From the NCBI RefSeq assembly GCF_021043395.1, contig NZ_JAJNKE010000012.1, positions 1 to 64,000 of the forward strand: DNA of 64,000 nt. The letters run 5' to 3'. A program made the translations under genes and the position numbers. This stretch comes from Clostridium guangxiense (lineage in GTDB: Bacteria; Bacillota; Clostridia; Clostridiales; Clostridiaceae). The notes below the pieces were generated by a model. It was given only the letters and a program-made list of their open reading frames with translations, ran no database searches and was not told where the DNA came from. Of the stretch, positions 46,240 through 55,066 are shown in pieces (position 1 is the first letter of the stretch; each line of letters begins with the position of its first letter).

Positions 46240-48249
46240 TTAATCCCCCAAAATAACTTTTATCATTCCTCTTGTTTTAGTTATAACCTCTTCTTCAGAT
46301 TCATTTTCAATAATAGTTGGTATAGTGTTATACAGCATTATTACATATTTACGTGATAATTTGGGATAATCTTCTTTACATACTTGATTTATTATATCCT
46401 CAACAGATTTCTTTTTAGCTTGAGCCATAATTTTAATTTTTTCTTCCTGCTCCTCTTTTTCTTTCTTATCTGGTTCCCTTAACTTCATAAAGCCATCTTT
46501 ATTAATATTATCAATTGCATTTTTATATATTTCTATAAATTCAGTATTATCACTATTCACAATAAAATATGACGTTAAAAATGAACGAGTTAGAATCATA
46601 TATATGGAATTTCTTTGATGTATACGATCTGTTATTTTACTTGTTTCTACACAAATTACAAATGGAAATTCTAAACCTTTTATATTATTAGTATTACTTA
46701 CAAATAATTGATCTTTTACTTTAGTCTTTGTTATATATCCCTTATTAATTTCCCAATTATATTTTTTATCTATTTCAACCATCAAACTATCTGCTATTTC
46801 ATAATTATTTTTTGTATTACCTACAAAAACCACCGCAATATCATCAGGTGAAACAGTAGAATTATTTTGTCTTATTTCATCAATGCATGTTAAAATTTCT
46901 TCCGTAAAATAATCAATGGAGCAACCTCTAAGTTGTATACTATTTATGGATTCAACATCCTCAAACCGCCTAATTGGTGTTCTGCTAAGTATAAATTTTC
47001 CATTCTTTCTTTCGTATTCGTACCCACAAGATTCCCATTCTCTATCTTCCAACCAACGTATTACAGGTTTTTCATACAATCCCATACCTATGGAATGAGC
47101 AAACATTAAAGTTTTAGGATCTGTACGATAACATTTATTAAGTAAATAATCACATTCTACAGAATTTTCAATATTCATATCAAAAATATTTTGAAATATA
47201 TCTCCTGCAATATAAATTCTTACTTTTGTTACTAAGCTACATAAATCAAAAAAGCTCTGTGAGAAATCTTGACTTTCATCAATAAAAATATAATCAAAAC
47301 AAGGTTCAAGGTTTTCTATCAACTTAAGTTGTTCGCAAGCATCCTCACATACCTTGTCAAAAGTATTAATATAAGAAAATCTTTTGAATTGCAAACCATA
47401 TTTTGAACATATATAACTATATAGTCCTGAATTTGGTACACTCTGTGACCCCCAACTTGAAAAAACCCAAAGGCGACTATCCCATTCAATCTGCTCCTCA
47501 ACCTTCATAAAATTAAAAAATCTAGGAATTCTATTTTTCATATCATCTGCTAAAACTTTATTAAAACAAGTAAACACAATTCTACTGTTTTTAATTTTAA
47601 TATATGTTTCTCGTAATTTATGTAATAGCAATTCGGTTTTTCCAGTACCCGCTAATCCCTGTATTATTACCTGTGATTTATCAACTTTTTCATAAATAAA
47701 TCTACTTTGCATACCATCAAATAATATAATCTTCTTTTTTACTTTGTCCAATAAAGTTTCAGGATTTTCTAATCCTAATTTTTCTATATCATTTATACTT
47801 CCTATTAATAAAGATATAAGAAGATCTATTTTTCTTTCATCAGCAGATTCTACTGACTTATCTTTCAAAAAATCTGAAATATCGGCAACCATACCATCAT
47901 GAAAGACTTCACTTATAATTAATTTTTGCCATTCTCTTGGACGTCCCAATATTTTTTTATAACTAAATTTATCTGATAAATATCCTAAATCTTGCGTAAA
48001 GTCTTCCAAAAAATGCTCAAAATTTTTACTATCACCTATGCCATAATTAATTACAATAATTTTATGCTTTGGAACTAAAATAATTGCTTCATCATCGTAA
48101 TCATAATCATAATCATTAGTTGTTCCTAAAGCTTTTTTTATTATGTATACTTGTTTTGATTCCTTTTGAGAGTACTCCTTAAATGCTGAAATAAACTCTG
48201 ATATTTTACTACCATTTTCTATATCACAATAAAATAAACTATCTGACAT
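46240..48249 (-). CDS. superfamily 1 (UvrD/Rep-like) helicase
   Basis: A 669-residue protein. Residues 1 to about 170 form an N-terminal domain I do not recognise (EAIILVPKHKIIVINYGIGD, then GRPREWQKLI). The helicase core then shows Walker A GLAGTGKTE (about 198), Walker B FIDESQDF (about 324), motif III YIAGDIFQNIF, CYRTDP (motif IV), NNIKGLEFPFVICVE (motif V) and YMILTRS (motif VI). It should translocate on nucleic acid using ATP. I chose ATG 48249 with AAGGAG 9 bases upstream. It is the fourth gene of a putative defence cassette; DNA repair is an alternative role. Confidence 0.85.
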   Translation of the reverse strand: MSDSLFYCDIENGSKISEFISAFKEYSQKESKQVYIIKKALGTTNDYDYDYDDEAIILVPKHKIIVINYGIGDSKNFEHFLEDFTQDLGYLSDKFSYKKILGRPREWQKLIISEVFHDGMVADISDFLKDKSVESADERKIDLLISLLIGSINDIEKLGLENPETLLDKVKKKIILFDGMQSRFIYEKVDKSQVIIQGLAGTGKTELLLHKLRETYIKIKNSRIVFTCFNKVLADDMKNRIPRFFNFMKVEEQIEWDSRLWVFSSWGSQSVPNSGLYSYICSKYGLQFKRFSYINTFDKVCEDACEQLKLIENLEPCFDYIFIDESQDFSQSFFDLCSLVTKVRIYIAGDIFQNIFDMNIENSVECDYLLNKCYRTDPKTLMFAHSIGMGLYEKPVIRWLEDREWESCGYEYERKNGKFILSRTPIRRFEDVESINSIQLRGCSIDYFTEEILTCIDEIRQNNSTVSPDDIAVVFVGNTKNNYEIADSLMVEIDKKYNWEINKGYITKTKVKDQLFVSNTNNIKGLEFPFVICVETSKITDRIHQRNSIYMILTRSFLTSYFIVNSDNTEFIEIYKNAIDNINKDGFMKLREPDKKEKEEQEEKIKIMAQAKKKSVEDIINQVCKEDYPKLSRKYVIMLYNTIPTIIENESEEEVITKTRGMIKVILGD

Positions 48250-48716
48250 ATACAATTTCTCCTTCTTACTAAATTTTAAAATTCTAATTAAATATTACAT
48301 ATTCTAATTAACAATTTTTGTGTATAATGATAATCGAATTCCATCATTTCTTTTTAATTTTACCATAAACTTTTTTACAAATTTCTAAAAGCACATTATT
48401 AAAAATCCTAATACCATTTAATATTTATTTTTCTCAATCATATGTTGTATTTTTAAGTCTATTACAAATACTTGGCATCTCATTTCTATACGGCTTTAAT
48501 CTCTTTGCTGTTTGATATTTACTATTATTTACAAAAATATTGATTTAAAACATTTTTCTGTCGTTTATATAATAAAATTTATTTCTGTTACTCCCTTAAC
48601 AATTTTATATATCACGAAATTTATCTTTATTTGTAACTTTTACCACTATAAAAAAGGAATAAAAAAAATATTATAGAATTTAATATTAATTACATTGAAA
48701 GTAGGTGATATTTACT
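48250..48716. other. gene-free AT-rich stretch upstream of the helicase gene
   Basis: About 470 bp with very low GC and no coding frame of note on either strand. It should contain the promoter of the helicase and the DUF2290-like gene; no specific motif stood out. Confidence 0.3.
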
Positions 48717-48785
48717 ATGGATGATTTTGATACAATCGGAGAAGAGGTTGAATCTTTTTTCACGTTTTGCAATAATATCTCTTAG
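48717..48785 (+). CDS. possible 22-residue acidic peptide
   Basis: ATG at 48717 follows GTAGGTGAT at good spacing and opens 22 codons, MDDFDTIGEEVESFFTFCNN plus two more residues. It runs opposite to the flanking island genes and is followed by a large hairpin. It may be a real small protein, the end of a sensor transcript, or chance. Confidence 0.25.
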   Translation: MDDFDTIGEEVESFFTFCNNIS

Positions 48786-48842
48786 CCATAATGGTCGTCA
48801 TATTGAAAAATGTTCTAAAACTCCATATCAATCCATATAAAA

Positions 48843-48897
48843 GTGAGTGGTAAAGCTATTAGTTCTAATTTAATAGCTTTAAATCCACTCATCTCAC
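48843..48897. terminator. large hairpin between the RES and helicase genes
   Basis: GAGTGG (48845-48850) plus TAAAGCTATTA (48851-48861) pair with TAATAGCTTTA (48871-48881) and CCACTC (48885-48890): 17 bp with a 3-base bulge and a 9-base loop. It lies 31 bp past the RES stop, so it probably terminates that transcript or the plus-strand peptide transcript. Confidence 0.65.
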
Positions 48898-48927
48898 GTA
48901 ATTATACTTTACCTTATTAAATTAAAC

Positions 48928-49998
48928 TTATTTTACTTTTTTCTTATGATATTCCAATTCGTTTATATGATACACTTCAACTTTATTGCACTTAAAATTC
49001 TTTTCACTAAAAATAGCAAAATTATTTCCATCAGAACTAAGAGTACTTTTATATTTTATTCCATCATATCCTAAATGTTTAACAAAGTCACTTATATATT
49101 GAGTTGGCAAATAATCCAAAATACTATCCTGTCTTCTAAGAGGCTTGGCTATTTCTCTTCCAATCTTCTTCAAATGTTCTATATTTACCGCTACCCATGT
49201 AAGAGCATATTCAGTTGAAAATGGGCTAAAGCTTTCCAAAGAACTTAAATCAACTACTTTAATATTTTTTTTAAGTTCAAAGCTTCCTATTGATATATAA
49301 TCTAAGTCACGTGCTCTTATTTCATGAATTGTTGTATTAATATTATCAGACAAATACAAACAACATATTCCTTCTGAATTTGCTCGTCCTGCCGATGTTA
49401 ATCTAGGAGGAGGTGCCCCCATATCTTTTGATTCATATCCATTTTCATCAGAAATTCTTGCCCTATATAATATAGTTCCCTTTTTATATTCTGAATACAT
49501 ATTGCTAAATAATTTGCTTAAAACTTCTGTATTAATATGGTTTGAATGAAATCTATTTACATTAGTTATTGTGTATTTAAAATCTTCCCATTGATAAGTT
49601 TTTAATATGCAGTTATTTTTTAAGTAATCATTATCATATAATTCTAATATACCTACAGGCTCAGTGAACAATTTTGATTCTAAATTATATTTTTCTTTGC
49701 ATATATTTATAATTAGTTCTCTTACTCTTTCTTCTGATATATTAAACAAGCTCCATCTTTGAATAAGCTCCTTACCAAGATTACTTAATAATTTTTCTGG
49801 ATAACCATATGGTAGTCTTTCTTTACAAGTATACACATCTAATAACTCATCTAAATATTCCATCAAATAAGTATCCATTTCGGTATCATAAATATATACA
49901 TCTTTAGCCCCACAAATTTGGCAATTTCCTTTTTTGCCAGAAGAAGAAATCATTGATTTTAACTCCGTGTCCTTAAAACATTCAATACAGCATATCAT
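48928..49998 (-). CDS. RES-domain protein with N-terminal zinc site (putative NAD-degrading effector)
   Basis: A 356-residue protein. Cys4/Cys7 and Cys26/Cys29 form a likely zinc ribbon. A helical region (about 40-160) resembles the HEPN/RES N-terminal domain. The RES domain follows: GTILYRAR with Arg179, then RLTSAGRANSEGICCLYLSD with Tyr215, and TIHEIR with Glu226. These are the conserved RES positions; RES toxins of Xre-RES pairs destroy NAD. No Xre antitoxin is adjacent, so activity is probably restrained by its cassette partners. It begins 3 bp after the sce7725-type gene. Confident on the domain, inferential on the role. Confidence 0.8.
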   Translation of the reverse strand: MICCIECFKDTELKSMISSSGKKGNCQICGAKDVYIYDTEMDTYLMEYLDELLDVYTCKERLPYGYPEKLLSNLGKELIQRWSLFNISEERVRELIINICKEKYNLESKLFTEPVGILELYDNDYLKNNCILKTYQWEDFKYTITNVNRFHSNHINTEVLSKLFSNMYSEYKKGTILYRARISDENGYESKDMGAPPPRLTSAGRANSEGICCLYLSDNINTTIHEIRARDLDYISIGSFELKKNIKVVDLSSLESFSPFSTEYALTWVAVNIEHLKKIGREIAKPLRRQDSILDYLPTQYISDFVKHLGYDGIKYKSTLSSDGNNFAIFSEKNFKCNKVEVYHINELEYHKKKVK

Positions 49999-50001
49999 AG
50001 T

Positions 50002-50940
50002 TTATATTTCTCCCTCTAAATATTTATTTACCAATTCAATATGATGCATTATTGATAATTTTTTTACTGTGCCCAATCCTGGATACTTACCCGTATGATA
50101 AAGCTCCTTAAACTGCTTTAATGCTTCTGTTAAAGGAATATCATTATCATCTACCCACAAAACTAATTTTCTCAGAGCCTCTCCAAACTTTCCTGCTGGA
50201 TCTTTAATATCTTCATTAGAATCTGATACAAAATGCCTTATTCTTAAAATTTTTTTATTATCAAAATAAACTATGTGAATAGCAACAGCTAAAGGTGCAA
50301 ATCCTGAATCATTAAATTCTTGTCCTACTACTGAATAATCAGAAAATCCCTTATATCCATCCTCACTAAAAAACAAATGATCATCTGAAAAAAATTCATC
50401 ATCTTCTTTTATATAATCTACATTTCTTTCTCTCTTTTTAAATCTATCTGAAAATAACACTTTACCATTCTCTACACTTCTCTTAAAGATTCTATCATCT
50501 GGAATCAATGTAAACATTGGAAATGCATCGCTATATACATCCAAATAGTAATCTATAGCATCCCTATCATAATTTATTATAATAAATTTATCCCTGTTCT
50601 CTTTAGATTTTAATTTTTGTGATATTTTACCTGTCATAATATATGCTTTAATAACATTTTCTTTCTTCATACTATCAGATAACAATTTCACAATATTATT
50701 ATCTTTATCATCTTCTCGCATTTTCCTTAAATCTGCTGCAAACTTACCAACTTTAGGATTCATAATTATTGCTAAATTTCTTTTGTTTACTGTGTATAAT
50801 TTAAGTGTCTTTATTAGCGTTGATGTAGGTTTTATAGGCTCAATAATAGGTATAATTTTATTGCCAATTAGTTTCTTTTCTAAAAGCTCTCTTAGAGCAA
50901 GTAATTCAAACTGTCTTGCTCTTAAATATGGTAAATACAT
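50002..50940 (-). CDS. sce7725 family protein
   Basis: A 312-residue soluble protein. The start MYLPYLRARQFELLALRELLE, IIPIIEPIK and the later HIVYFDNKKILRIRHFVSDS fit the family named sce7725, related to the phage beta-protein group. Its biochemical function is unknown to me. I chose ATG 50940 with GGGGG 8 bases upstream, 4 bp after the sce7726 stop. It is the second gene of the cassette; sce7725 and sce7726 genes characteristically occur as neighbours, which supports both calls. Confidence 0.75.
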   Translation of the reverse strand: MYLPYLRARQFELLALRELLEKKLIGNKIIPIIEPIKPTSTLIKTLKLYTVNKRNLAIIMNPKVGKFAADLRKMREDDKDNNIVKLLSDSMKKENVIKAYIMTGKISQKLKSKENRDKFIIINYDRDAIDYYLDVYSDAFPMFTLIPDDRIFKRSVENGKVLFSDRFKKRERNVDYIKEDDEFFSDDHLFFSEDGYKGFSDYSVVGQEFNDSGFAPLAVAIHIVYFDNKKILRIRHFVSDSNEDIKDPAGKFGEALRKLVLWVDDNDIPLTEALKQFKELYHTGKYPGLGTVKKLSIMHHIELVNKYLEGEI

Positions 50941-50944
50941 AAAT

Positions 50945-51799
50945 TCATCCCCCAAATTCACTTTGTAAAAATATTTTTAGATTTTGATAGTCTTTCTTTT
51001 TATATTGTGAGAAATAAATTAAAAATTTTAATTCATAAGGCACATAATTTTTATAATCTTGAATGTCAATATTTATTCTCTTTTTTAATTCATCTAGCAT
51101 ACTCTTATGTATAACTTCTATACTTATCTCTTCAAATAATTTGTAGCATTCATTATAGTATTTAAATTGAGAGGTTTCAGGCAAATATCCAATATTATTA
51201 AAAATAATTTTCTCATATTCTTTCTTTCTTAACACTTTAAAAATTACTTTTTTATCTAAAAAAGACTCTTCCTCTTCTGGTTCTTTTTTTACACTAATTG
51301 TATTTCTCTTAGTTAAAATGTAAATTCCTACTTTTGTATCTAATAATTTTTCTCTTAATTTTTCATAATGCTCTTCACATGTAACAACACATACATATTT
51401 AAAAACTTTATAATAATCTTGTATCTGATTTTCAAGCCTTTCCAAAGTATCTAATTCAGTCTTTATTTCATAAACAATACCTTTTCCATTAATCATTACA
51501 AAATCAGCTTTAGATTTACCTATAGCTAACTCTGTTAATGCAGTCGTGGTTTTCAAACTATGTTTTCCCAATAATAACTTGTTTAACAACGTATTTTTAT
51601 AGAAATATTCCATTCTGTATTGCTTTCCTGATAATTTATATATTTTAGAAATTAAATCATTATATTTTTTGGCTTTAGTTTCATTCAGATAGCGATTAAT
51701 AGCATATGTGAATGTATCATTTTTTCTGTTTTTTATAAGATTATTTATGGTATTTTTAGTAAATAATCTCTTTAAAACTAAATTATTCTCATACTCCAT
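50945..51799 (-). CDS. sce7726 family protein, PD-(D/E)XK nuclease-like
   Basis: A 284-residue protein, first of the cassette. The region EYFYKNTLLNKLLLGKHSL is followed by a nuclease core: Glu90 in ALTEL, Asp99 in SKADFVMI, Glu111-x-Lys113 in VYEIKTELD, and a downstream Gln125-Tyr129 pair (LENQIQDYYKVF). This is the complete PD-(D/E)XK signature, so it probably cuts nucleic acid with a metal. The family name sce7726 comes from recollection of the pattern. It is divergently oriented from radC across a 246-bp AT-rich region. Confidence 0.78.
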   Translation of the reverse strand: MEYENNLVLKRLFTKNTINNLIKNRKNDTFTYAINRYLNETKAKKYNDLISKIYKLSGKQYRMEYFYKNTLLNKLLLGKHSLKTTTALTELAIGKSKADFVMINGKGIVYEIKTELDTLERLENQIQDYYKVFKYVCVVTCEEHYEKLREKLLDTKVGIYILTKRNTISVKKEPEEEESFLDKKVIFKVLRKKEYEKIIFNNIGYLPETSQFKYYNECYKLFEEISIEVIHKSMLDELKKRINIDIQDYKNYVPYELKFLIYFSQYKKKDYQNLKIFLQSEFGG

Positions 51800-52045
51800 T
51801 TTATCACCAACCTGTACTTTTTATAATAAAATTTATTTAAATTATACCATAATATATTATATCCCAATTGCTTTTGTTATTAAACTAAAAATAAAAGTTA
51901 TATTCAGCTAGATAGAGAATAATTAATTCTCTATTACTTATCCATATCTTAGAATTAATCGTCTTTCTTAAAAATTTCAAATATATATTATATCCTTGGA
52001 TACCAATAAAAATTATTAAATATATTTGAAAGGAATGATTGAAAC

Positions 52046-52573
52046 ATGTCAAAATCTCTATATTGTATAGGAAAACAAATAGGGCATCAAATGATAATGG
52101 AGGTATGTAATAAACTTAATAGCACTACTCCCGCAAAAAGAATAAGTATAGTATCAATAAAAATGATAAGAGAAGGTAGTATTTTATATAATACAAGAAA
52201 AATACTTTCACCTTCGGATGCAGTAAACTTAGGAAAATATTTTCTTGAAGATGCCGATAGAGAAAAGTTAATCGCTTGCTGCATGGATACAAAAAATCAA
52301 CCTATATCTATTAATATAGTAAGTATTGGATCATTAAATAGCTCTATAGTTCATCCAAGAGAAGTATTTAAAGTCGCCATACTATCCAATGCCGCAAGTA
52401 TATTAATATTCCATAACCATCCTTCTGGAAATACTGAACCTTCACAAGAAGATATAAATATTACTAAAAGATTAAAAGAAGCAGGTAATTTACTCGGAAT
52501 AGAATTACTTGATCATATTATAATTGGATCGGAAGGTAAATACTGTAGCTTAAAAGAAAATGGAACACTATAA
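52046..52573 (+). CDS. radC: RadC-like JAB-domain protein
   Basis: A 175-residue MPN/JAB protein of the short RadC type found in mobile elements. Zinc ligands are His123 and His125 in FHNHPSG and Asp136 in SQEDINIT, with an upstream acidic residue near 73. RadC's activity remains unclear; in elements it may serve replication, repair or anti-restriction. It lacks the N-terminal HhH region of chromosomal RadC. It is followed by a small RHH-like gene. The start has GAAAGGA upstream. Confidence 0.85.
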   Translation: MSKSLYCIGKQIGHQMIMEVCNKLNSTTPAKRISIVSIKMIREGSILYNTRKILSPSDAVNLGKYFLEDADREKLIACCMDTKNQPISINIVSIGSLNSSIVHPREVFKVAILSNAASILIFHNHPSGNTEPSQEDINITKRLKEAGNLLGIELLDHIIIGSEGKYCSLKENGTL

Positions 52574-52598
52574 AAAAATAATTGGAGAGGTATATAAA

Positions 52599-52790
52599 AT
52601 GAATGATATAAAAACATCTATAACCATTAATATAACTATAGATAATATTGAGCTTATATCAGAAGTAAATACTATATGTGATGAACTTTCATTATCTTTG
52701 GAACAATTTATAAGTTATTCAATAAATAAGCTAATTTATGATATACGTTTTGTACATGCTATTAGGAATATTGAGAACAAAGAACTCTGA
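52599..52790 (+). CDS. small protein, possibly ribbon-helix-helix
   Basis: A 63-residue protein from ATG 52599, chosen because GGAGAGG stands 8 bases upstream; a longer frame overlaps the radC end. A beta-like start (SITINITIDN) followed by two helices (LSLSLEQFISYSINKLIYD) resembles ribbon-helix-helix DNA-binding or antitoxin-like proteins. Convergent with the XRE repressor gene, with only 1 bp between them. Confidence 0.5.
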   Translation: MNDIKTSITINITIDNIELISEVNTICDELSLSLEQFISYSINKLIYDIRFVHAIRNIENKEL

Positions 52791-52791
52791 T

Positions 52792-53121
52792 TTACTTTTC
52801 ATCAAAATGTGAAAACATTACCTTTAAAACATCCAATGCCATTTGTTTCTGATTAATATTTCTACCATCAAGCAATTGTTTTAACTGATCTAGAAAATTA
52901 TCATTTTCAAGTTCTATTGATTCTTTTAAAAGATAATCAATGGTTACGCCTAATCGTTTTGCTATTTTAACTAAGGTTTCAAGCGTGACACTTCTTTCCC
53001 CTCTTTCTATTAGTCCAATATACGAATTACTTACATCAATACTTTCTGCAAGCTGCTCTTGTGTTAAGTTTAATTTTAACCTTTCTTCCCTAATTCTTTT
53101 ACCTAAAGCTAAGTAATTCAT
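52792..53121 (-). CDS. XRE-family helix-turn-helix repressor
   Basis: A 109-residue protein with an N-terminal Cro/CI-type HTH: LGKRIREERLKLNLTQEQLAESIDVSNSYIGLIERGERSVTLETLVKIAKRLGV. The C-terminal 40 residues are helical. It is transcribed divergently from the zinc-ribbon genes, and a CCACTT/AAGTGG dyad lies in the shared promoter. Likely the element's master repressor. Confidence 0.88.
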   Translation of the reverse strand: MNYLALGKRIREERLKLNLTQEQLAESIDVSNSYIGLIERGERSVTLETLVKIAKRLGVTIDYLLKESIELENDNFLDQLKQLLDGRNINQKQMALDVLKVMFSHFDEK

Positions 53122-53134
53122 ATATTATCAACCT

Positions 53135-53161
53135 CCACTTATTAATGTATATATAAAGTGG
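53135..53161. promoter_or_regulatory. candidate XRE operator
   Basis: CCACTT (53135-53140) and AAGTGG (53156-53161) are a perfect inverted pair 15 bp apart, 14 bp upstream of the XRE start. Confidence 0.45.
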
Positions 53162-53291
53162 ATATTTTGTAATGCACTATTAGTTGTTTTTATATTGACT
53201 AATAGTATCTTTAAGGTATAGAATTTTACAAGAAGGTAAATTATTTATAAAATATTTATAAATTTTCATAAATTCGATAAGGAGTGATATT

Positions 53292-53474
53292 ATGTCAAAA
53301 ATGAAAGTATGCAAATCTTGTTCAAAAAAGATTGCAAAATCAGCCAAGATTTGTCCATATTGTGGTGCTAATTTAAAAATGAGATCAATTAAAAAGATTC
53401 TTATAATATTAGCTGTATTTGCAATTCTTGCTATAATAGTTTCATTTATTTCACCTGACTATTGGAGTATGTAA
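53292..53474 (+). CDS. small zinc-ribbon membrane protein
   Basis: A 60-residue protein: zinc ribbon with CKSCSKKIAKSAKICPYCGA (CxxC...CxxC) followed by one membrane helix (ILIILAVFAILAIIVSFI). Its DNA, including the leader with AAGGAGTGATA, is a clear duplicate of the first 160 bp of the next gene. It is a truncated copy or a short paralogue of the MORN protein that follows. Confidence 0.75.
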   Translation: MSKMKVCKSCSKKIAKSAKICPYCGANLKMRSIKKILIILAVFAILAIIVSFISPDYWSM

Positions 53475-53582
53475 TTTCTATGCTTTAAGTAAATAAATTA
53501 ATCTTAAATATAAGATTTTGTAGAGAAATAAATTATTAAAAGTATATACAAACTTTAATAAAGCTCGATAAGGAGTGATACT

Positions 53583-54779
53583 ATGTCAAAAGTAAAAGTA
53601 TGCAAATCTTGTTCAAAAGAGATTGCAAAATCAGCAAAATTTTGTCCTTATTGCGGTGCCAAATTAAAAATGGGAATACTAAAAAAAGTTTTTTTAAGTA
53701 TAGCAACTATATTTGTACTTCTTTTTATAATAGGTTTATTAACTCCAGATGATTCCAAAACTACAAATACATCTAAAACAAATAAAAGCTCCACTACTAC
53801 ATCCAATGCTAGTAAACAAAAAACTACCGCCAATAATACAAAAAATAAACAAAAAAAAGTAGTTTCTAAAACTTCAGCCAGCAATGTAAATTCAAATAAC
53901 TCTCCATGGTTTGTTTTTAATAAAGAAAAAGAAGAATTATCTGACAGTACTATACAATCACTTTATAATAAAAAAATGAATTATGTTAATTTAAAAAATA
54001 AGCTGTTTTCCCCTAACTACTATAAACTCACAATGGATCAATCAAATTACATTTATTATGGTGATCTAAAAGATAATAAACCTAATGGTAAAGGAATACT
54101 TCTTGAAAAAGTTACATCTATCGGTTACTTATACGTACCACTTTACATTGGCTATTTCAAAGATGGGAACTTTAATGGATTTGGTTATGAATATAAACAA
54201 GCCTGTGAGAATAATATTGTAAATAATATATTTAGTGACTTTACTGATGAATTCAAGCATATAGGTGCTGTTTATAAATCATATGAGGGATATTTTAAAG
54301 ACGGAAAATTTGATGGTAACGGAAATTCACTTCAAATTGATTTTGGCTCTGATTTAAGTAATCTTTCCCCTAAAACCTTAGAAAATACAACTTCAAATAC
54401 GACTTTCAACAAATACTTAACTGACAATAAAGCTGAAATTGATAAATTAGAAAGCGACGTCCAACATAGAACATCTGATTCCCAATTTTTAATTAGCAAG
54501 CTTGCCCCTTTAAATTCATTAATTGATTATTCTGGTAGTTTTTCTAAAGATAAACTTAATGGAAAAGGTAAGGGATTCGGCAGAAATAATGCAATAATAT
54601 ATGACGGCAACTTTTCTAAAGATGAATATGATGGTACTGGTAAGCTATATTACAATGACGGGAAATTAAAGTACAATGGTAACTTTTCTAAAGGCAAATA
54701 TAATGGTAAAGGTACCTTATACAATGAAGACGGAAGCATTAAGTATTCAGGTGAATGGTCTGATGGTGATATTAAATAA
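53583..54779 (+). CDS. zinc-ribbon, membrane-anchored MORN-repeat protein
   Basis: A 398-residue protein. A zinc ribbon (Cys7, Cys10, Cys21, Cys24) is followed by one membrane helix (about 33-54), a Ser/Thr/Asn/Lys-rich spacer (about 55-105), and about seven MORN-type repeats. Examples are YYGDLKDNKPNGKGILLE, YIGYFKDGNFNGFGYEY, YDGNFSKDEYDGTGKLYY and YNGNFSKGKYNGKGTLYN. MORN repeats make extended beta sheets that bind lipids or proteins. The repeats would lie outside the cell. Role in the element is unknown; similar proteins occur as sensors in surface systems. Confidence 0.8.
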   Translation: MSKVKVCKSCSKEIAKSAKFCPYCGAKLKMGILKKVFLSIATIFVLLFIIGLLTPDDSKTTNTSKTNKSSTTTSNASKQKTTANNTKNKQKKVVSKTSASNVNSNNSPWFVFNKEKEELSDSTIQSLYNKKMNYVNLKNKLFSPNYYKLTMDQSNYIYYGDLKDNKPNGKGILLEKVTSIGYLYVPLYIGYFKDGNFNGFGYEYKQACENNIVNNIFSDFTDEFKHIGAVYKSYEGYFKDGKFDGNGNSLQIDFGSDLSNLSPKTLENTTSNTTFNKYLTDNKAEIDKLESDVQHRTSDSQFLISKLAPLNSLIDYSGSFSKDKLNGKGKGFGRNNAIIYDGNFSKDEYDGTGKLYYNDGKLKYNGNFSKGKYNGKGTLYNEDGSIKYSGEWSDGDIK

Positions 54780-54817
54780 TAACAACAAAATTTGCATATG
54801 AAAGGATGCTTTTAAAG

Positions 54818-55003
54818 ATGATAATTTTAATATATCTAATCGTAGCGTACTGTTGCCTTACATCTCTGCAAAAAAAACTAGGTATTTTTTATTTTGGTAC
54901 ACTTAGCAACTACTTTTTCAGTAAAGTATGTATTGCACTGTTTCTGGGATGGCTCATCATTCCAATATGGATTATAGCCAAATTAATTGGCAAATTAGTA
55001 TAA
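54818..55003 (+). CDS. small membrane protein
   Basis: A 61-residue hydrophobic protein with two helices (IILIYLIVAYCCLTSL and VCIALFLGWLIIPIWIIAKLIG). I chose the ATG at 54818, 11 bases after AAAGG; an ATG at 54806 abuts that sequence too closely. It lies among zinc-ribbon membrane proteins and may be part of the same complex. Not recognised. Confidence 0.5.
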   Translation: MIILIYLIVAYCCLTSLQKKLGIFYFGTLSNYFFSKVCIALFLGWLIIPIWIIAKLIGKLV

Positions 55004-55066
55004 ATAGCCACATAACTAAATTTATTAAATATATAAGCAATTTTTATTATTGAAAGGATCGATAAT

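Noticed and set aside
46240-51799. A restriction-modification, BREX or CRISPR locus
   Set aside because: No methyltransferase, PglZ, Cas protein or repeat-spacer array is present; a helicase and nuclease alone do not justify those names.
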